From positions 434,001 through 498,000 of the forward strand of contig CBDIBE010000011.1 in the NCBI GenBank assembly GCA_965276815.1: a stretch of 64,000 bases of DNA. Reading direction: 5' to 3'. How positions within the stretch are numbered: the stretch's first letter is position 1; each line of letters opens with the position of its first letter. Source of the DNA: JAVVHH01 sp965276815 (GTDB lineage Bacteria > Pseudomonadota > Alphaproteobacteria > Acetobacterales > Acetobacteraceae). Under the pieces are notes generated by a model. It had not been told where the DNA came from. It saw only the letters and a list, made by a program, of their open reading frames with translations, and made no database searches. The position numbers were made by a program, and so were the translations under genes. This document shows positions 52,045 through 61,080 of the stretch, piece by piece.

Positions 52045-53403
52045 TCATGCCGCTACTGCGGCAGAACCGTGGCGCGGGAATACTTGCGCAAAGACGTGAT
52101 CAACATGACGCAGGTGTAACTCTGCTCGCATCGCCTCGTCGAGCGCCGCATTCGACACCCGGCCGGCCACTTCCGGGTCGCGCTCGAGGTTCTCGCGGAA
52201 GCTGCGGCCGCCCGGTGTCCCGAGCGCAGACCAAGTTTCCATCGCGTTGCGCTGCACGATCCGGTAGGCGTCCTCGCGCGCGATGCCGGCGCGGGTCAGC
52301 GCGAGCAGGACCTCGCCGCTGTGCACGACGCCGCCAAGGCTCGCCAGATTGGCCGCCATACGCTCCGGATAGATGGTCAGCGCCTCCATCATCCCGGCCA
52401 GCCGCACCAGCGCGAAGTCGAGCGTGACCGTCGCATCCGGGCCGATCAGCCGCTCGACGCTGGAATGGCTGATGTCCCGCTCGTGCCAGAGGGCCACGTC
52501 CTCAAGGGCGGGGATGACGGCGGAGCGGACGATTCGGGCAAGGCCGGTGAGGTTCTCGCTGAGCACCGGGTTGCGCTTGTGCGGCATCGCCGAGCTGCCC
52601 TTCTGGCCGGCGTGGAAGAACTCCTCGGCCTCGCGCACCTCGCTGCGCTGCAGATGCCGCACCTCGGTGGCCAGGCGCTCGATCCCGCTGGCGACCACGC
52701 CGAGGGTGCAAAAGAACGCGGCATGCCGGTCGCGCGGGATGATCTGGGTGGAGACGGTCTCCGGCTTGAGGCCGAGCTTGGCGGCGACGAAGGCTTCGAT
52801 CTCCGGGCCGAGATGCGCATAGGTGCCGACCGCGCCGCTGATGGCGCAGACCGCGATCTCGGCGCGGGCCTGCTCGAGGCGGACCCGGTTGCGGGCGAAC
52901 TCGGCATAATGCCCGGCGAGCTTGAGGCCGAAGCTGGTCGGCTCGGCATGGATGCCGTGACTGCGGCCGATGGTCAGCGTGTATTTGTGCTCCAGCGCCC
53001 GCCGCTCGAGTGCGGCGAGCACGCGGTCGACGTCCTGCAGCAGCAAGTCGGCGGCCTGGGTGAGCTGGAGCGAGAGGCAAGTGTCGAGCACGTCGCTGCT
53101 GGTCATGCCCTGGTGGACGAAGCGGCTATCCGGGCCGATGCCCTCGGCCAGCCAGGTGAGGAAGGCGATCACGTCATGCCGCGTCTCCCGCTCGATCGCG
53201 TCGATACGGTCGAGGTCGGCTGGCGAGATACGCGTGACCCGCATGGCGCCGCGCTCGCGAATGGTGCGGGCGGCGGTCTCCGGGATCGTGCCTTGGGCGG
53301 CCATCGCCTCGGCGGCCAGCGCCTCGATCTCGAACCAGATACGGAAGCGGTTCTCGGGCGCCCAGATTGCGGTCATCTCCGGACGGGCGTAGCGGGGAAC
53401 CAT
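52045..53403 (-). CDS. purB: adenylosuccinate lyase
   Basis: 452 residues. It acts twice in purine synthesis, splitting SAICAR and adenylosuccinate. Fumarase/aspartase superfamily features: MVPRYARPEMTAIWAPENRF start, VHQGMTSSDVLDTCLSLQL, TIGRSHGIHAEPTSFGLKLA and the signature KGSSAMPHKRNPVLSENLTG. It is on the same strand as the purC operon, separated by two genes. Confidence 0.96.
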   Translation of the reverse strand: MVPRYARPEMTAIWAPENRFRIWFEIEALAAEAMAAQGTIPETAARTIRERGAMRVTRISPADLDRIDAIERETRHDVIAFLTWLAEGIGPDSRFVHQGMTSSDVLDTCLSLQLTQAADLLLQDVDRVLAALERRALEHKYTLTIGRSHGIHAEPTSFGLKLAGHYAEFARNRVRLEQARAEIAVCAISGAVGTYAHLGPEIEAFVAAKLGLKPETVSTQIIPRDRHAAFFCTLGVVASGIERLATEVRHLQRSEVREAEEFFHAGQKGSSAMPHKRNPVLSENLTGLARIVRSAVIPALEDVALWHERDISHSSVERLIGPDATVTLDFALVRLAGMMEALTIYPERMAANLASLGGVVHSGEVLLALTRAGIAREDAYRIVQRNAMETWSALGTPGGRSFRENLERDPEVAGRVSNAALDEAMRAELHLRHVDHVFAQVFPRHGSAAVAA

Positions 53404-53495
53404 CTTGCCTTGTTCCTCTTAGATCGAAACCTGATTGGATCAGCATCGGGCAGCTACGCCCGCATGCCGATCCTGGCAAGGCCGAGGAGGCCCAA

Positions 53496-54134
53496 CTGAC
53501 CGCCGAACTCTGGCCCCAGCTCGTGGCCCTCGTCCAGGTGCTGTTCATCGACCTGGTGCTGGCCGGGGACAACGCGATCGTCGTCGGGCTGGCGGTGGCC
53601 GGGCTGCACAAGTCGCAACGCCGCAAGGCGATCCTGGCCGGAATCGCGATCGCGACGGCGATGCGGATCTTGCTCGCGCTGGTCACGCTCGAACTGCTGG
53701 CGATCGTGGGGTTGGTTTTCGCCGGCGGCCTGCTGCTGCTCTGGGTTTGCTGGAAAATGTTCCGCGAGCTGCGCCCGACGGCGCGCGAGCGGGCGAACCG
53801 GGCCGAGGGCGTGGCCAAAGCCAAGTCGATTTGGCAGGCGATGATGCAGATCGTGCTGGCCGATCTGTCGATGAGCTTAGACAACGTTCTGGCCGTCGCC
53901 GGCGCCGCGCTGCGCCATCCCTGGGTGCTGGTCGCGGGCCTATCTGTCTCGGTGGTGCTGATGGGCGTGGCCGCGACGCTGGTAGCCCGGCTGCTCGAGC
54001 GTTACCGCTGGCTCGCCTGGGTCGGGCTACTGACCGTGCTCTACATTGCGCTCAAAATGTTGTGGGAGGGCGGCCACGATATCTACGAGGACGTCCCTCA
54101 GTTGGGTCACGCAGCCTTCTTCTGGGCAAAATAG
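53496..54134 (+). CDS. TerC/YjbE family membrane protein
   Basis: 212 residues if started at the CTG at 53496, which lies 5 nt after GAGGAGG. No ATG, GTG or TTG is in a suitable place; upstream in-frame TTG 53367 would overlap purB's start region and adds non-family sequence. TerC signatures: VLFIDLVLAGDNAIVVGLAV near the start and IVLADLSMSLDNVLAVAGAA later, each with the acidic GDN/SLDN motif. The family is implicated in metal (Mn) export. About seven membrane segments. Convergent overlap of 28 bp with the next gene. Confidence 0.85.
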   Translation: MTAELWPQLVALVQVLFIDLVLAGDNAIVVGLAVAGLHKSQRRKAILAGIAIATAMRILLALVTLELLAIVGLVFAGGLLLLWVCWKMFRELRPTARERANRAEGVAKAKSIWQAMMQIVLADLSMSLDNVLAVAGAALRHPWVLVAGLSVSVVLMGVAATLVARLLERYRWLAWVGLLTVLYIALKMLWEGGHDIYEDVPQLGHAAFFWAK

Positions 54135-54559
54135 CGATCCAGCACAGGGATTTGGATCTGCTCGATATATTCTTCCATCATGTCTTCCGGAACCAGCTCC
54201 AGCATGATCCGGTTTTCGATCCAAAGCTCGATCACGTAAAAAAACGGATCCTGACCCGGCACGCCGCGACCGTGGATCTGGGTGCGCCAGCCCTCCCGGG
54301 CGCCGACCCCCATGATCGCATTGTGCTCGGCCGGGACCGAGAGCAGGACGTGCGAAGCGACGGGAACGTTGCGCAGCGGAACGACATGATCGTCAGCTGG
54401 GTAAACCTCGATCATCGTCGCGTGCTCGTCGCCGCTGACCGCCATGAAGGAGCCCGGGATCAGGGCGGGAAACGGATATGAACGGCCGCTCATGAGTTCG
54501 GCCAGGACCTCGGCGACATGCTTGGGGTCGGCGGCCGGGATGGATACGTGGTGGATCAT
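54107..54559 (-). CDS. VOC-like (glyoxalase-fold) small protein
   Basis: 150 residues. It starts IHHVSIPAADPKHVAEVLAE, the opening strand-helix of glyoxalase/VOC domains, and continues with SFMAVSGDEHATMIEVYP, HVLLSVPAEHNAIMGVGARE and FFYVIELWIENRIMLELVPED. Potential metal residues include the early His pair and the late Glu. Specific function unknown. A perfect CRP-type palindrome lies 76-91 bp upstream of its start. Confidence 0.75.
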   Translation of the reverse strand: MIHHVSIPAADPKHVAEVLAELMSGRSYPFPALIPGSFMAVSGDEHATMIEVYPADDHVVPLRNVPVASHVLLSVPAEHNAIMGVGAREGWRTQIHGRGVPGQDPFFYVIELWIENRIMLELVPEDMMEEYIEQIQIPVLDRYFAQKKAA

Positions 54560-54634
54560 CTTGGACCTCGCCTTTCCAATTCGTCCGGCGCGCCCGCCGG
54601 TTACGACGAGATAGGGCGATCCGGTCCTGGTTCA

Positions 54635-54650
54635 TGTGACCTCGGTCACA
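54635..54650. promoter_or_regulatory. CRP/FNR-type operator (TGTGA-N6-TCACA)
   Basis: The sequence is TGTGACCTCGGTCACA, a perfect palindrome matching the core CRP consensus. It is centred ~83 bp before the start codon of the VOC-like gene and overlaps the last codons and stop of yraN. Confidence 0.55.
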
Positions 54651-55026
54651 TAACCTGGTCTTGGCGAAACGCATCAGCGATGCGCCGTACGCGCGCCTCG
54701 GCGTCCACGAGCAGCAGATCGAAGCGAATGCCGCCACTCCCCCAGCGCGGATTGGCCGCCAAAGCGATCTCGGCGGCGGCAAGCAGGCGAGCGCGCTGGC
54801 GCGGTCCGAGAGCAGCGGCGGCGGTGGATAGGCTGGGCCGGGCTTTCACCTCGATGATGGCGAGCAAACCGTCCTTCTCGGCGATCAGGTCGATCTCGCC
54901 GGCTTGGGTCCGCATGCGACGGCCGAGAATGGACCAGCCGTCTGCCTCCAGCGCCGCACAGGCGGCGGCTTCGGCCGCAAGACCGCGAAGCTGCGACCGA
55001 CGCCCTGATTCGACGCGCCTGGTCAT
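54646..55026 (-). CDS. YraN family protein (UPF0102, endonuclease-like)
   Basis: 126 residues. The restriction-endonuclease-like core is visible: LRGLAAEAAACAALEADGW, then RMRTQAGEIDLIAEKDG with the Asp and IIEVKARPS with the E-x-K pair. Family role is unclear; linked to Holliday-junction-like structures in some reports. Unusually, its ATG overlaps the stop of the large repeat protein (ATGA). Confidence 0.88.
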   Translation of the reverse strand: MTRRVESGRRSQLRGLAAEAAACAALEADGWSILGRRMRTQAGEIDLIAEKDGLLAIIEVKARPSLSTAAAALGPRQRARLLAAAEIALAANPRWGSGGIRFDLLLVDAEARVRRIADAFRQDQVM

Positions 55027-58000
55027 ACGCTGAAAGTGGTGCGGCCCTCGGCTTGACCAAACTGGACGTACTGAAGCAGCGGATCCATGCCGGATTGGCG
55101 CACGTCGGAGTAGGCCGCGAGGTATTTGTCGGTATCGAACAGTGGCGAGGGATTCCTGCCCTCGCGCCAGCCATAGACCTCGTAATGCAGCAGCGGGTTG
55201 ACGCCGGCGGCGGCGACGTCGGGGTTTTGCGCAAGGTAGTAGCTGGTGTCGAAGAACGCATCGGGATTGAGGCCGCGCTCCCAGCCCACGCTGTTGTAGC
55301 TGGCGGTCGCCTCGGCCTGTCCCTCGGTCCCGGTCGGGATCAGCGTCGCGCCGAGTTGCTTGTCATAATATGATGTGTTGACCAATGGGTCTGCGGTGCT
55401 CGTCTCAGGCATGAAGCCGATCCGGCCCTCCGAAATGCCGTTTTGCAGGTATTGCTGCAGCGGATCTACGCCGGCGGCAGCGACGTCGGGGTTGGCGGAC
55501 AGGTAGGAATTGCCGTCGAACAGCAGGCTCGGAGTCCGGCCTTCCCGCCAGCCGTATTCCTCGTAATGGGTCAGCGGATCCATGCCGGAAGCGGCCACGT
55601 CCGGGTTTTGCGCCAGGTAATAGTCGGTGTCGAAATAAGGGTTGGGGTTGTAGCCGAGCTTCCAGCCGACGGTGTCGTAGTTCTCGGTCGCGTCCTCGCC
55701 GGAGGCGGCAACATCCGGGTGCTGGGCGTAGTAATACGCGTAATCCACCAGCGGATCGGGCGTGCCGACGGCGTGGGCCGTCGCGGCGACTGCTTGTTGC
55801 CCCTCGGCCTGGCCGGTTTCGACATATTGCAGCAATGGGTCGACGCCCGCAGACGCCACGCCGGGGTTCGCTTGCAGGTAGCCGGTCGTGGAGAAGCCGA
55901 TGCTGGGGTCCCTGCCCTCGTGCCAGCCATAGGTCTCGTAATGGGTGAGCGGGTTGACCCCAGCCGCGGCCACGTCGGGGTTCTGATTGAGGTAATAGTT
56001 GGTGTTGAAATACGGGCTGGGATTGCGGCCCTCCTTCCAGCCGTAAGTCATATAGTGCCAGTAGGGATCGACCCCGGCCGCGGCCACGTCGGGATATTCC
56101 TTGAGATACCAGGCTGCATCGAAGAGCGGGTCGGGGCTGGCATATTTCGGCGTGACCGTGATGTCGGTGCCGTAGGTGCCATTCTGGGTGAGTTGGAAGA
56201 CGTAGCCGGCCGCCACGCCCTGCACGTCCAGCGCGCCGATCGCGGTGCTGCCGTCGAGCAAGGTCAGCGTTCCGGTGGCCTCGCTGTAGCTGGTCGCAGT
56301 GATCGGCGTGCCGCTGGCGAAGTAGATCGTGTCCCCGGTGGTGAAGCCGGTGATCGTGCCGGCCTCGGTCAGGCTGCCTGACCCGGTCAGCGTCACTTCG
56401 AGCGTCCCGCCGTCGCCGGTGAAACCCACCTTGTCGCTGCTCGCGCCGGCGTAGAGCGAGAGCGTCGCTCCGGCGCCGATGTCCAGTTGCCCGCTGCCGG
56501 TGACCGGGTCGCCGATCTGTAGCGTGCCGCCCTGGGCGGTGATTGTGCCCTGGTTGACGACGCCGCCACTCGCCGTGACGACCCCGGCGCCCGCCAGGGA
56601 TCGGCCGGCATCCACAGTCAGCGTCCCCGCCGCCGCCGTGCCCAGCGTCCCGATTTCGAGGCTGGAATAGGCGTCCACCGCCACCTGGCCGCCAGACAGG
56701 CTCACGCTGCCGGCCAGTGCACCCCCGCCAAAGGCCAAGCTGAGGAGGTCGGCACTGCCGATCGTGAGCACGCCGGCCACCTCGAGGTCCGCGGAATGGC
56801 CAACTGCCTGGATGCTGCCATTCCCAATGGTTGCAGATACCGCCGAGAGCTGCGCTCCGCCGCCGATCGTCAGTTCGCCGGAGCCGATCGTGAGCGCGCC
56901 GGTGCTGAAGGTGCCGCTCAGCGCGTCATTGGCAGCCACCAGCAGGCTGGCTGAGGCGCCGGACCCGGAGATGGTGACCGCGTTCGCCAGCGTCACCGCG
57001 TTCGCCGCGCCAGGGACGGCGACGCCGTCGGCATCGGACGCCTGGTCCTGCCAATCGGCCGCAATGCCCCAATTACCGCTGCCGCCGGTCCAGGCGAAGG
57101 CGTCCGTGCCGGGATTACCATTTGCGGCGGTGCCGGCGCCGAGCGGCGCCACGGTGATCACCCAGCCATAAGTCGAAGCTGGCGTGAGCAGGAACTCGTC
57201 TGCGGCATAGTTGCCGGACAAGGCCAGCGTGCCGGCCGAGCCGGACGCGATCTCCAGCGTCAGGCTACCGGCATCGTAGTGCAACCCGGTCAACTGGACC
57301 CCGCTCGCGAGCCAGATTTGGTCGCCTTGGGCGAAGCCGGTGATCGGGCCGGCGCTGGTCAGGCCGCCGCCGCCATTCAGCGTCAATTCGAGGGTGGCGT
57401 TCGCGCCGGTGAAGCTGACAGCCTCGCTGCTCGCCCCATCCATCAAATAGAGCGTCGCCCCGGCGCCGATCTGCAGCCCTCCGCTGCCGCGCACGCCGCC
57501 GCTGATGGCGAGAAGGCCATTCTGCGCCGCAATCATCCCCTGGTTGACGACCCCAAACGGCGCACTAAGCGTACCCGTCCCGGAAAGCACCCCCAGAGAG
57601 GCAACGCTGATCGCACCGGCTTGCCCGGTCCCGGTGCCGATCTCCACGCTGGAGAGGCTATCCTGCACGATGATCGCGTCGCCGCCTTGCGCCGGCGCCA
57701 GCACGACGCTGCCAGCCTGTACTGCGCCCGCGCTGGCGAGAACAAGCGAGGCCGAGCCTTGTCCACCCCCCAAGGTAAGCTGGCCCGCCACCGACAGCGT
57801 GGTATCGGCGCCGCCGACGACGACAGCCGCGTCTTCCAAGGCGGCCGAGTGGGCGACCAGATCACCGTCATACAGCGTGAGCCCGCCAGCGCTCGTGCTC
57901 GTTCCGACGGCGAGCGCGCCGGTCGCGAACACACCGGAAAGCATGGTATCGCCGATAAAGGTCAGGCTGGCGGAGCTGCCAATGCCGTTAATGGTTTGGT

Positions 58001-58121
58001 ATGGGCCGGATGGGCCGTCGATCAAAGCGTCGTCTAACGAGCCTGGCGCGCCGGTTGGCGACCAGTTCTGACTATTGCCCCAAGTGCCCGAGACGCCTTC
58101 TGTCCAGCTTTTTGCTGTCAT
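55023..58121 (-). CDS. large exported repeat protein, probable surface adhesin
   Basis: 1032 residues, acidic, Gly/Ala/Ser-rich, with no signal peptide and almost no Cys. Residues ~5-335 and ~340-660 are two related beta-helix-like blocks: each opens with GTWGNSQNW or GSGNWGIAADW, contains GVVNQG(M/T)I(A/T)AQ and LQIGAGATLYL/LDIGAGATLSL, and ends with GWVITVAP/GTDITVTP. Residues 664-1032 hold nine ~40-residue units of YLxxNPDVAAAGVDPLxHY and YGWREGRNPS type arranged as three triads. The layout suggests a type I-secreted adhesin; no T1SS genes are in the window. The start has only a weak GGGG ribosome site. Confidence 0.8.
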   Translation of the reverse strand: MTAKSWTEGVSGTWGNSQNWSPTGAPGSLDDALIDGPSGPYQTINGIGSSASLTFIGDTMLSGVFATGALAVGTSTSAGGLTLYDGDLVAHSAALEDAAVVVGGADTTLSVAGQLTLGGGQGSASLVLASAGAVQAGSVVLAPAQGGDAIIVQDSLSSVEIGTGTGQAGAISVASLGVLSGTGTLSAPFGVVNQGMIAAQNGLLAISGGVRGSGGLQIGAGATLYLMDGASSEAVSFTGANATLELTLNGGGGLTSAGPITGFAQGDQIWLASGVQLTGLHYDAGSLTLEIASGSAGTLALSGNYAADEFLLTPASTYGWVITVAPLGAGTAANGNPGTDAFAWTGGSGNWGIAADWQDQASDADGVAVPGAANAVTLANAVTISGSGASASLLVAANDALSGTFSTGALTIGSGELTIGGGAQLSAVSATIGNGSIQAVGHSADLEVAGVLTIGSADLLSLAFGGGALAGSVSLSGGQVAVDAYSSLEIGTLGTAAAGTLTVDAGRSLAGAGVVTASGGVVNQGTITAQGGTLQIGDPVTGSGQLDIGAGATLSLYAGASSDKVGFTGDGGTLEVTLTGSGSLTEAGTITGFTTGDTIYFASGTPITATSYSEATGTLTLLDGSTAIGALDVQGVAAGYVFQLTQNGTYGTDITVTPKYASPDPLFDAAWYLKEYPDVAAAGVDPYWHYMTYGWKEGRNPSPYFNTNYYLNQNPDVAAAGVNPLTHYETYGWHEGRDPSIGFSTTGYLQANPGVASAGVDPLLQYVETGQAEGQQAVAATAHAVGTPDPLVDYAYYYAQHPDVAASGEDATENYDTVGWKLGYNPNPYFDTDYYLAQNPDVAASGMDPLTHYEEYGWREGRTPSLLFDGNSYLSANPDVAAAGVDPLQQYLQNGISEGRIGFMPETSTADPLVNTSYYDKQLGATLIPTGTEGQAEATASYNSVGWERGLNPDAFFDTSYYLAQNPDVAAAGVNPLLHYEVYGWREGRNPSPLFDTDKYLAAYSDVRQSGMDPLLQYVQFGQAEGRTTFSV
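55026..56132 (-). repeat. nine degenerate ~114-bp coding repeats in the adhesin C-terminal part
   Basis: The units encode 37-47 residues each. Every third unit ends in a variant (QAEG or ISEG instead of the GW(R/K)EGR end) and is followed by DPLV or DPLF, giving three triads of 125, 122 and 122 residues. Confidence 0.85.
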
Positions 58122-58156
58122 GCCCCAATTGTAGGGGCGTAACGATTACCAAAAGG

Positions 58157-59197
58157 TTAATGCGCGCCGGGCCTAACCAGAACCGGGTCACTGCTGCGCA
58201 GCAGTGGGCTGCGCCGCTCCTCGATCGCGTGACAGGCGACGAGGATCTCGCCATCCCGGGTATAGCCGGGCCGCTCGACCCGGCAGCGCTCGTTCGCCAG
58301 CGGGCAGCGCGGGTGGAAAGTGCAGCCGGTGGGCGGATCGATCGGGCTCGGCACTTCGCCGCCCACCGGCGTGCGGCTCTTCCCGGTCATGGCCAGGTCC
58401 GGGATCGCATCGAGCAGCATGCGCGTGTAGGGGTGGCGCGGCGCGGTGAAGATGCTGTCGCCGGGCCCGGATTCGACGATGCGGCCCAGATACATCACGC
58501 CGAGCTGGTCCGACATGTGACGGACCACGGCGAGGTTGTGGCTGATGAACAAATAAGTGAGCTGCATGCGCTGCTGCAGGTCGCGCATCAGGTTGAGGAT
58601 CTGCGCCTGCACCGAGACGTCGAGCGCGCTGGTCGGCTCGTCGGCGACCAGGAAGTCGGGCTGGCTCGAGAGCGCACGGGCGATGCTGATGCGCTGTCGC
58701 TGGCCGCCGCTGAATTCGTGCGGGAATTTCTCGCCATCCCGCGCGGCCAGGCCGACCTGCTCCAGAAGCTGCCCGACGCGGTCCGTCACGTCGCGGCGCG
58801 CGCGCAGGATGCCGAAGGCGCGGATCGGCTCGGCCACAATGTCGCGTACCCGCCATCGCGGGTTAAGGGATGCGTAAGGATCTTGGAAGATCATGTTCAT
58901 CCGGCGGCGCAGCTCCGGCTGGGCGCGGGCGGCGGACAGGTTTTTGCCTTCGAAGGCGATGCTGCCGGAGGTGGGCTGGTAGAGACCCACGGCGAGGCGG
59001 GCGACGGTGCTTTTGCCGCAGCCGCTCTCGCCGACAAGGGAGAGGGTGGTGCCAAGCGGGATGCTGAACGAGACCTCGTCCACGGCGCGCAGGATCTGGC
59101 GCGGCTCGCGGGCAAGCACGCGCTGCAGCCACGGGCGCGAGACGTCGAAAGTGCGGCCCACGCGGTCCGCCTGCAGAACGACATGCGCGTCAGGCAT
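58157..59197 (-). CDS. peptide ABC transporter ATP-binding protein (OppF/DppF type)
   Basis: 346 residues from ATG 59197 (ATG 59215 is possible). Walker A LVGESGCGKSTVARL, signature HEFSGGQRQRISIARAL, Walker B FLVADEPTSALDVS. The oligopeptide-specific C-terminal zinc-like motif GCTFHPRCPLANERCRVERP is present. One of two ATPases powering the importer encoded just upstream. Start overlaps the oppD-type stop. Confidence 0.93.
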   Translation of the reverse strand: MPDAHVVLQADRVGRTFDVSRPWLQRVLAREPRQILRAVDEVSFSIPLGTTLSLVGESGCGKSTVARLAVGLYQPTSGSIAFEGKNLSAARAQPELRRRMNMIFQDPYASLNPRWRVRDIVAEPIRAFGILRARRDVTDRVGQLLEQVGLAARDGEKFPHEFSGGQRQRISIARALSSQPDFLVADEPTSALDVSVQAQILNLMRDLQQRMQLTYLFISHNLAVVRHMSDQLGVMYLGRIVESGPGDSIFTAPRHPYTRMLLDAIPDLAMTGKSRTPVGGEVPSPIDPPTGCTFHPRCPLANERCRVERPGYTRDGEILVACHAIEERRSPLLRSSDPVLVRPGAH

Positions 59198-60164
59198 GCG
59201 CGGGAGCCGGGTCATAGAGCCAGCAGGCGGCCATCGTCTCGCGGGCCGGCATCAGTCCAGGGCGATCGACCCGGCAGCGGTCGAACACTTTCGGGCAGCG
59301 CGGATTATAGGGGCAGCCCGGCGGAATGGCGGTCAGCCGCGGCATCGAGCCCTCGATCTGGCGCAGCCGGCCGACACGGTGGTCCAGCGCCGGGATACTG
59401 TCCATCAAGCCTTCCGTGTACGGGTGCGATGGATGCCGGACCACATCCTCCACCGGCCCGATCTCGATGACCCGGCCGGCATACATCACCGCGACCCGGT
59501 CGGCCGTCTCGGCGATCACGCCCATATCGTGAGTGATCAGCATGATCGCAGTGCCGTGCTCGCGCGTGACCTCCTTGAGCAGCTCGATAATCTGCGACTG
59601 GATCGAGACGTCGAGCGCCGTGGTCGGCTCATCGGCGATGACCAGGCGCGGCTCGGCGCAGAGGGCGAGCGCGATCACCACACGCTGACGCATTCCGCCG
59701 GAGAATTGGTGCGGGTAAGCGTCGATCCGGCTCGAGGCGGCGGGGATGCCGACGCGCTCGAGCCAGCCGACCGCCCGCGCGCGGGCCTGGCTGTCGGAGA
59801 GCGGCAGATGCGCCTGCATTGTCTCGACGAGCTGCTTTCCCACAGTATAGAGCGGGTTCAGCGTGGTTAGCGGGTCCTGGAATATGGCGCCGATCTGCTT
59901 GCCGCGGATACGGCGCATCTGGTCGGCCGGCAGCCGGTCGATGCGCTTGCCGTCCAGCAGGATCTCGCCGCCGCTGACCCGGCCTGGCGGCTCGAGCAGC
60001 CCGATGATCGCCGCCCCGGTCAGTGACTTGCCGGCGCCGCTCTCGCCCACGACGCCCAGCACCTCGCCCGGCTCGATCGTGAAGCCGACGCCGTCGAGCG
60101 CCTTCAGCACGCCGCGCCGGGTCGGGAACTCGACGGTCAGATTGAGGACTTCGAGCAGCGGCAT
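59190..60164 (-). CDS. peptide ABC transporter ATP-binding protein (OppD/DppD type)
   Basis: 324 residues. Walker A VVGESGAGKSLTGAAI, signature HQFSGGMRQRVVIALAL, Walker B LVIADEPTTALDVS, and the C-terminal CPYNPRCPKVFDRC motif. It pairs with the OppF-type subunit. It starts 4 bp after the DppC-type permease ends. Confidence 0.93.
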   Translation of the reverse strand: MPLLEVLNLTVEFPTRRGVLKALDGVGFTIEPGEVLGVVGESGAGKSLTGAAIIGLLEPPGRVSGGEILLDGKRIDRLPADQMRRIRGKQIGAIFQDPLTTLNPLYTVGKQLVETMQAHLPLSDSQARARAVGWLERVGIPAASSRIDAYPHQFSGGMRQRVVIALALCAEPRLVIADEPTTALDVSIQSQIIELLKEVTREHGTAIMLITHDMGVIAETADRVAVMYAGRVIEIGPVEDVVRHPSHPYTEGLMDSIPALDHRVGRLRQIEGSMPRLTAIPPGCPYNPRCPKVFDRCRVDRPGLMPARETMAACWLYDPAPAHA

Positions 60165-60168
60165 CAGT

Positions 60169-61080
60169 TCAGCGCAGCCTGGGATTCAGCGCGTCGCGCA
60201 GCCAATCGCCCAACAGGTTGATCGACAGCACGATCAGCACCAGCGCGATGCCGGGGAACACGGTGATCCACCACTCGCCGCTGAACAGGAAGTCGTTGCC
60301 GACACGGATCAGAGTGCCGACCGAGGGCTGCGTCGGCGGCAGGCCGACGCCAAGAAAGGAGAGCGACGCTTCCGCGATGATGGCGAGCCCTAATGTCAGC
60401 GTGCCGATCACCAGCACCGGGCCGAGCACGTTGGGCAGGATGTGGGTCAGCATGATGCGCGACGGCGAAAGCCCGATCACGCGGGCCGCCATCACATATT
60501 CCTTGCCGCGCTCGACGAGGGTGGAGCCGCGGACGGTGCGGGCGAATTGCGGCCAGAAGGAGATCCCGACGCTGAAGATGATGACCCAGATTTGCAGGTT
60601 CTGTGCCAGCGTGCGCGGCAGCGACACGCTCACCACGCCATCCACCAGCAACGCGATCAGGATGCTGGGAAAGGAGAGCTGGATATCGGCGATGCGCATG
60701 AGCACGGAATCCACCGCGCCGCCGACATAGCCGGCGATCAGCCCGACGGCGATGCCGACGATGACCGCGAACAGCACCGAGGCGAGGCCGACCTCAAAGC
60801 TGATGCGCGCCCCATACATGATCGCCGACAGCACGTCCCGCCCTTGGTCGTCCGTGCCGAGCAGGTGCGCCGAGGAGCCGCCGGGCAGGAAGGCGGGCGG
60901 CAGGAAACTGTCCATCAGGTTGAGGCTGGCCAGGTCGAACGGGTTATATGGCGCGAGCCAGTCGCAGCAGAACGCGCCAATCAGCAGGATCAGCAGGATC
61001 AATCCCGAGATCAGCGCCACCGGCGAGCGGCGGAAGCTGTAGAAAAAATCGCTGTCCCAGGCGCGGTCGAGCGCGCTCAA
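60169..61080 (-). CDS. peptide ABC transporter permease (DppC type)
   Basis: 303 residues from a TTG at 61080 that overlaps the upstream permease stop (TTGA). An N-terminal segment FFYSFRRSPVALISGLI starts the first membrane helix. The family motif LLGTDDQGRDVLSAIMYGAR and the EAA-loop MAARVIGLSPSRIMLTHILPN are present, with LGLAIIAEASLSFLGVGLPP near the end. The longer frame upstream is a shadow of the dppB-type gene. Confidence 0.93.
   Translation of the reverse strand: MSALDRAWDSDFFYSFRRSPVALISGLILLILLIGAFCCDWLAPYNPFDLASLNLMDSFLPPAFLPGGSSAHLLGTDDQGRDVLSAIMYGARISFEVGLASVLFAVIVGIAVGLIAGYVGGAVDSVLMRIADIQLSFPSILIALLVDGVVSVSLPRTLAQNLQIWVIIFSVGISFWPQFARTVRGSTLVERGKEYVMAARVIGLSPSRIMLTHILPNVLGPVLVIGTLTLGLAIIAEASLSFLGVGLPPTQPSVGTLIRVGNDFLFSGEWWITVFPGIALVLIVLSINLLGDWLRDALNPRLR

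Noticed and set aside
55026..56132. CRISPR-like regular repetition
   Set aside because: Units are coding, diverged and adjacent without spacers; they translate to NPDVAAAGVDPL-type repeats.
55443..56381. Forward frame with repetitive Val/Gly-rich sequence opposite the adhesin repeats
   Set aside because: Its repetition is simply the complement of the adhesin repeat units.
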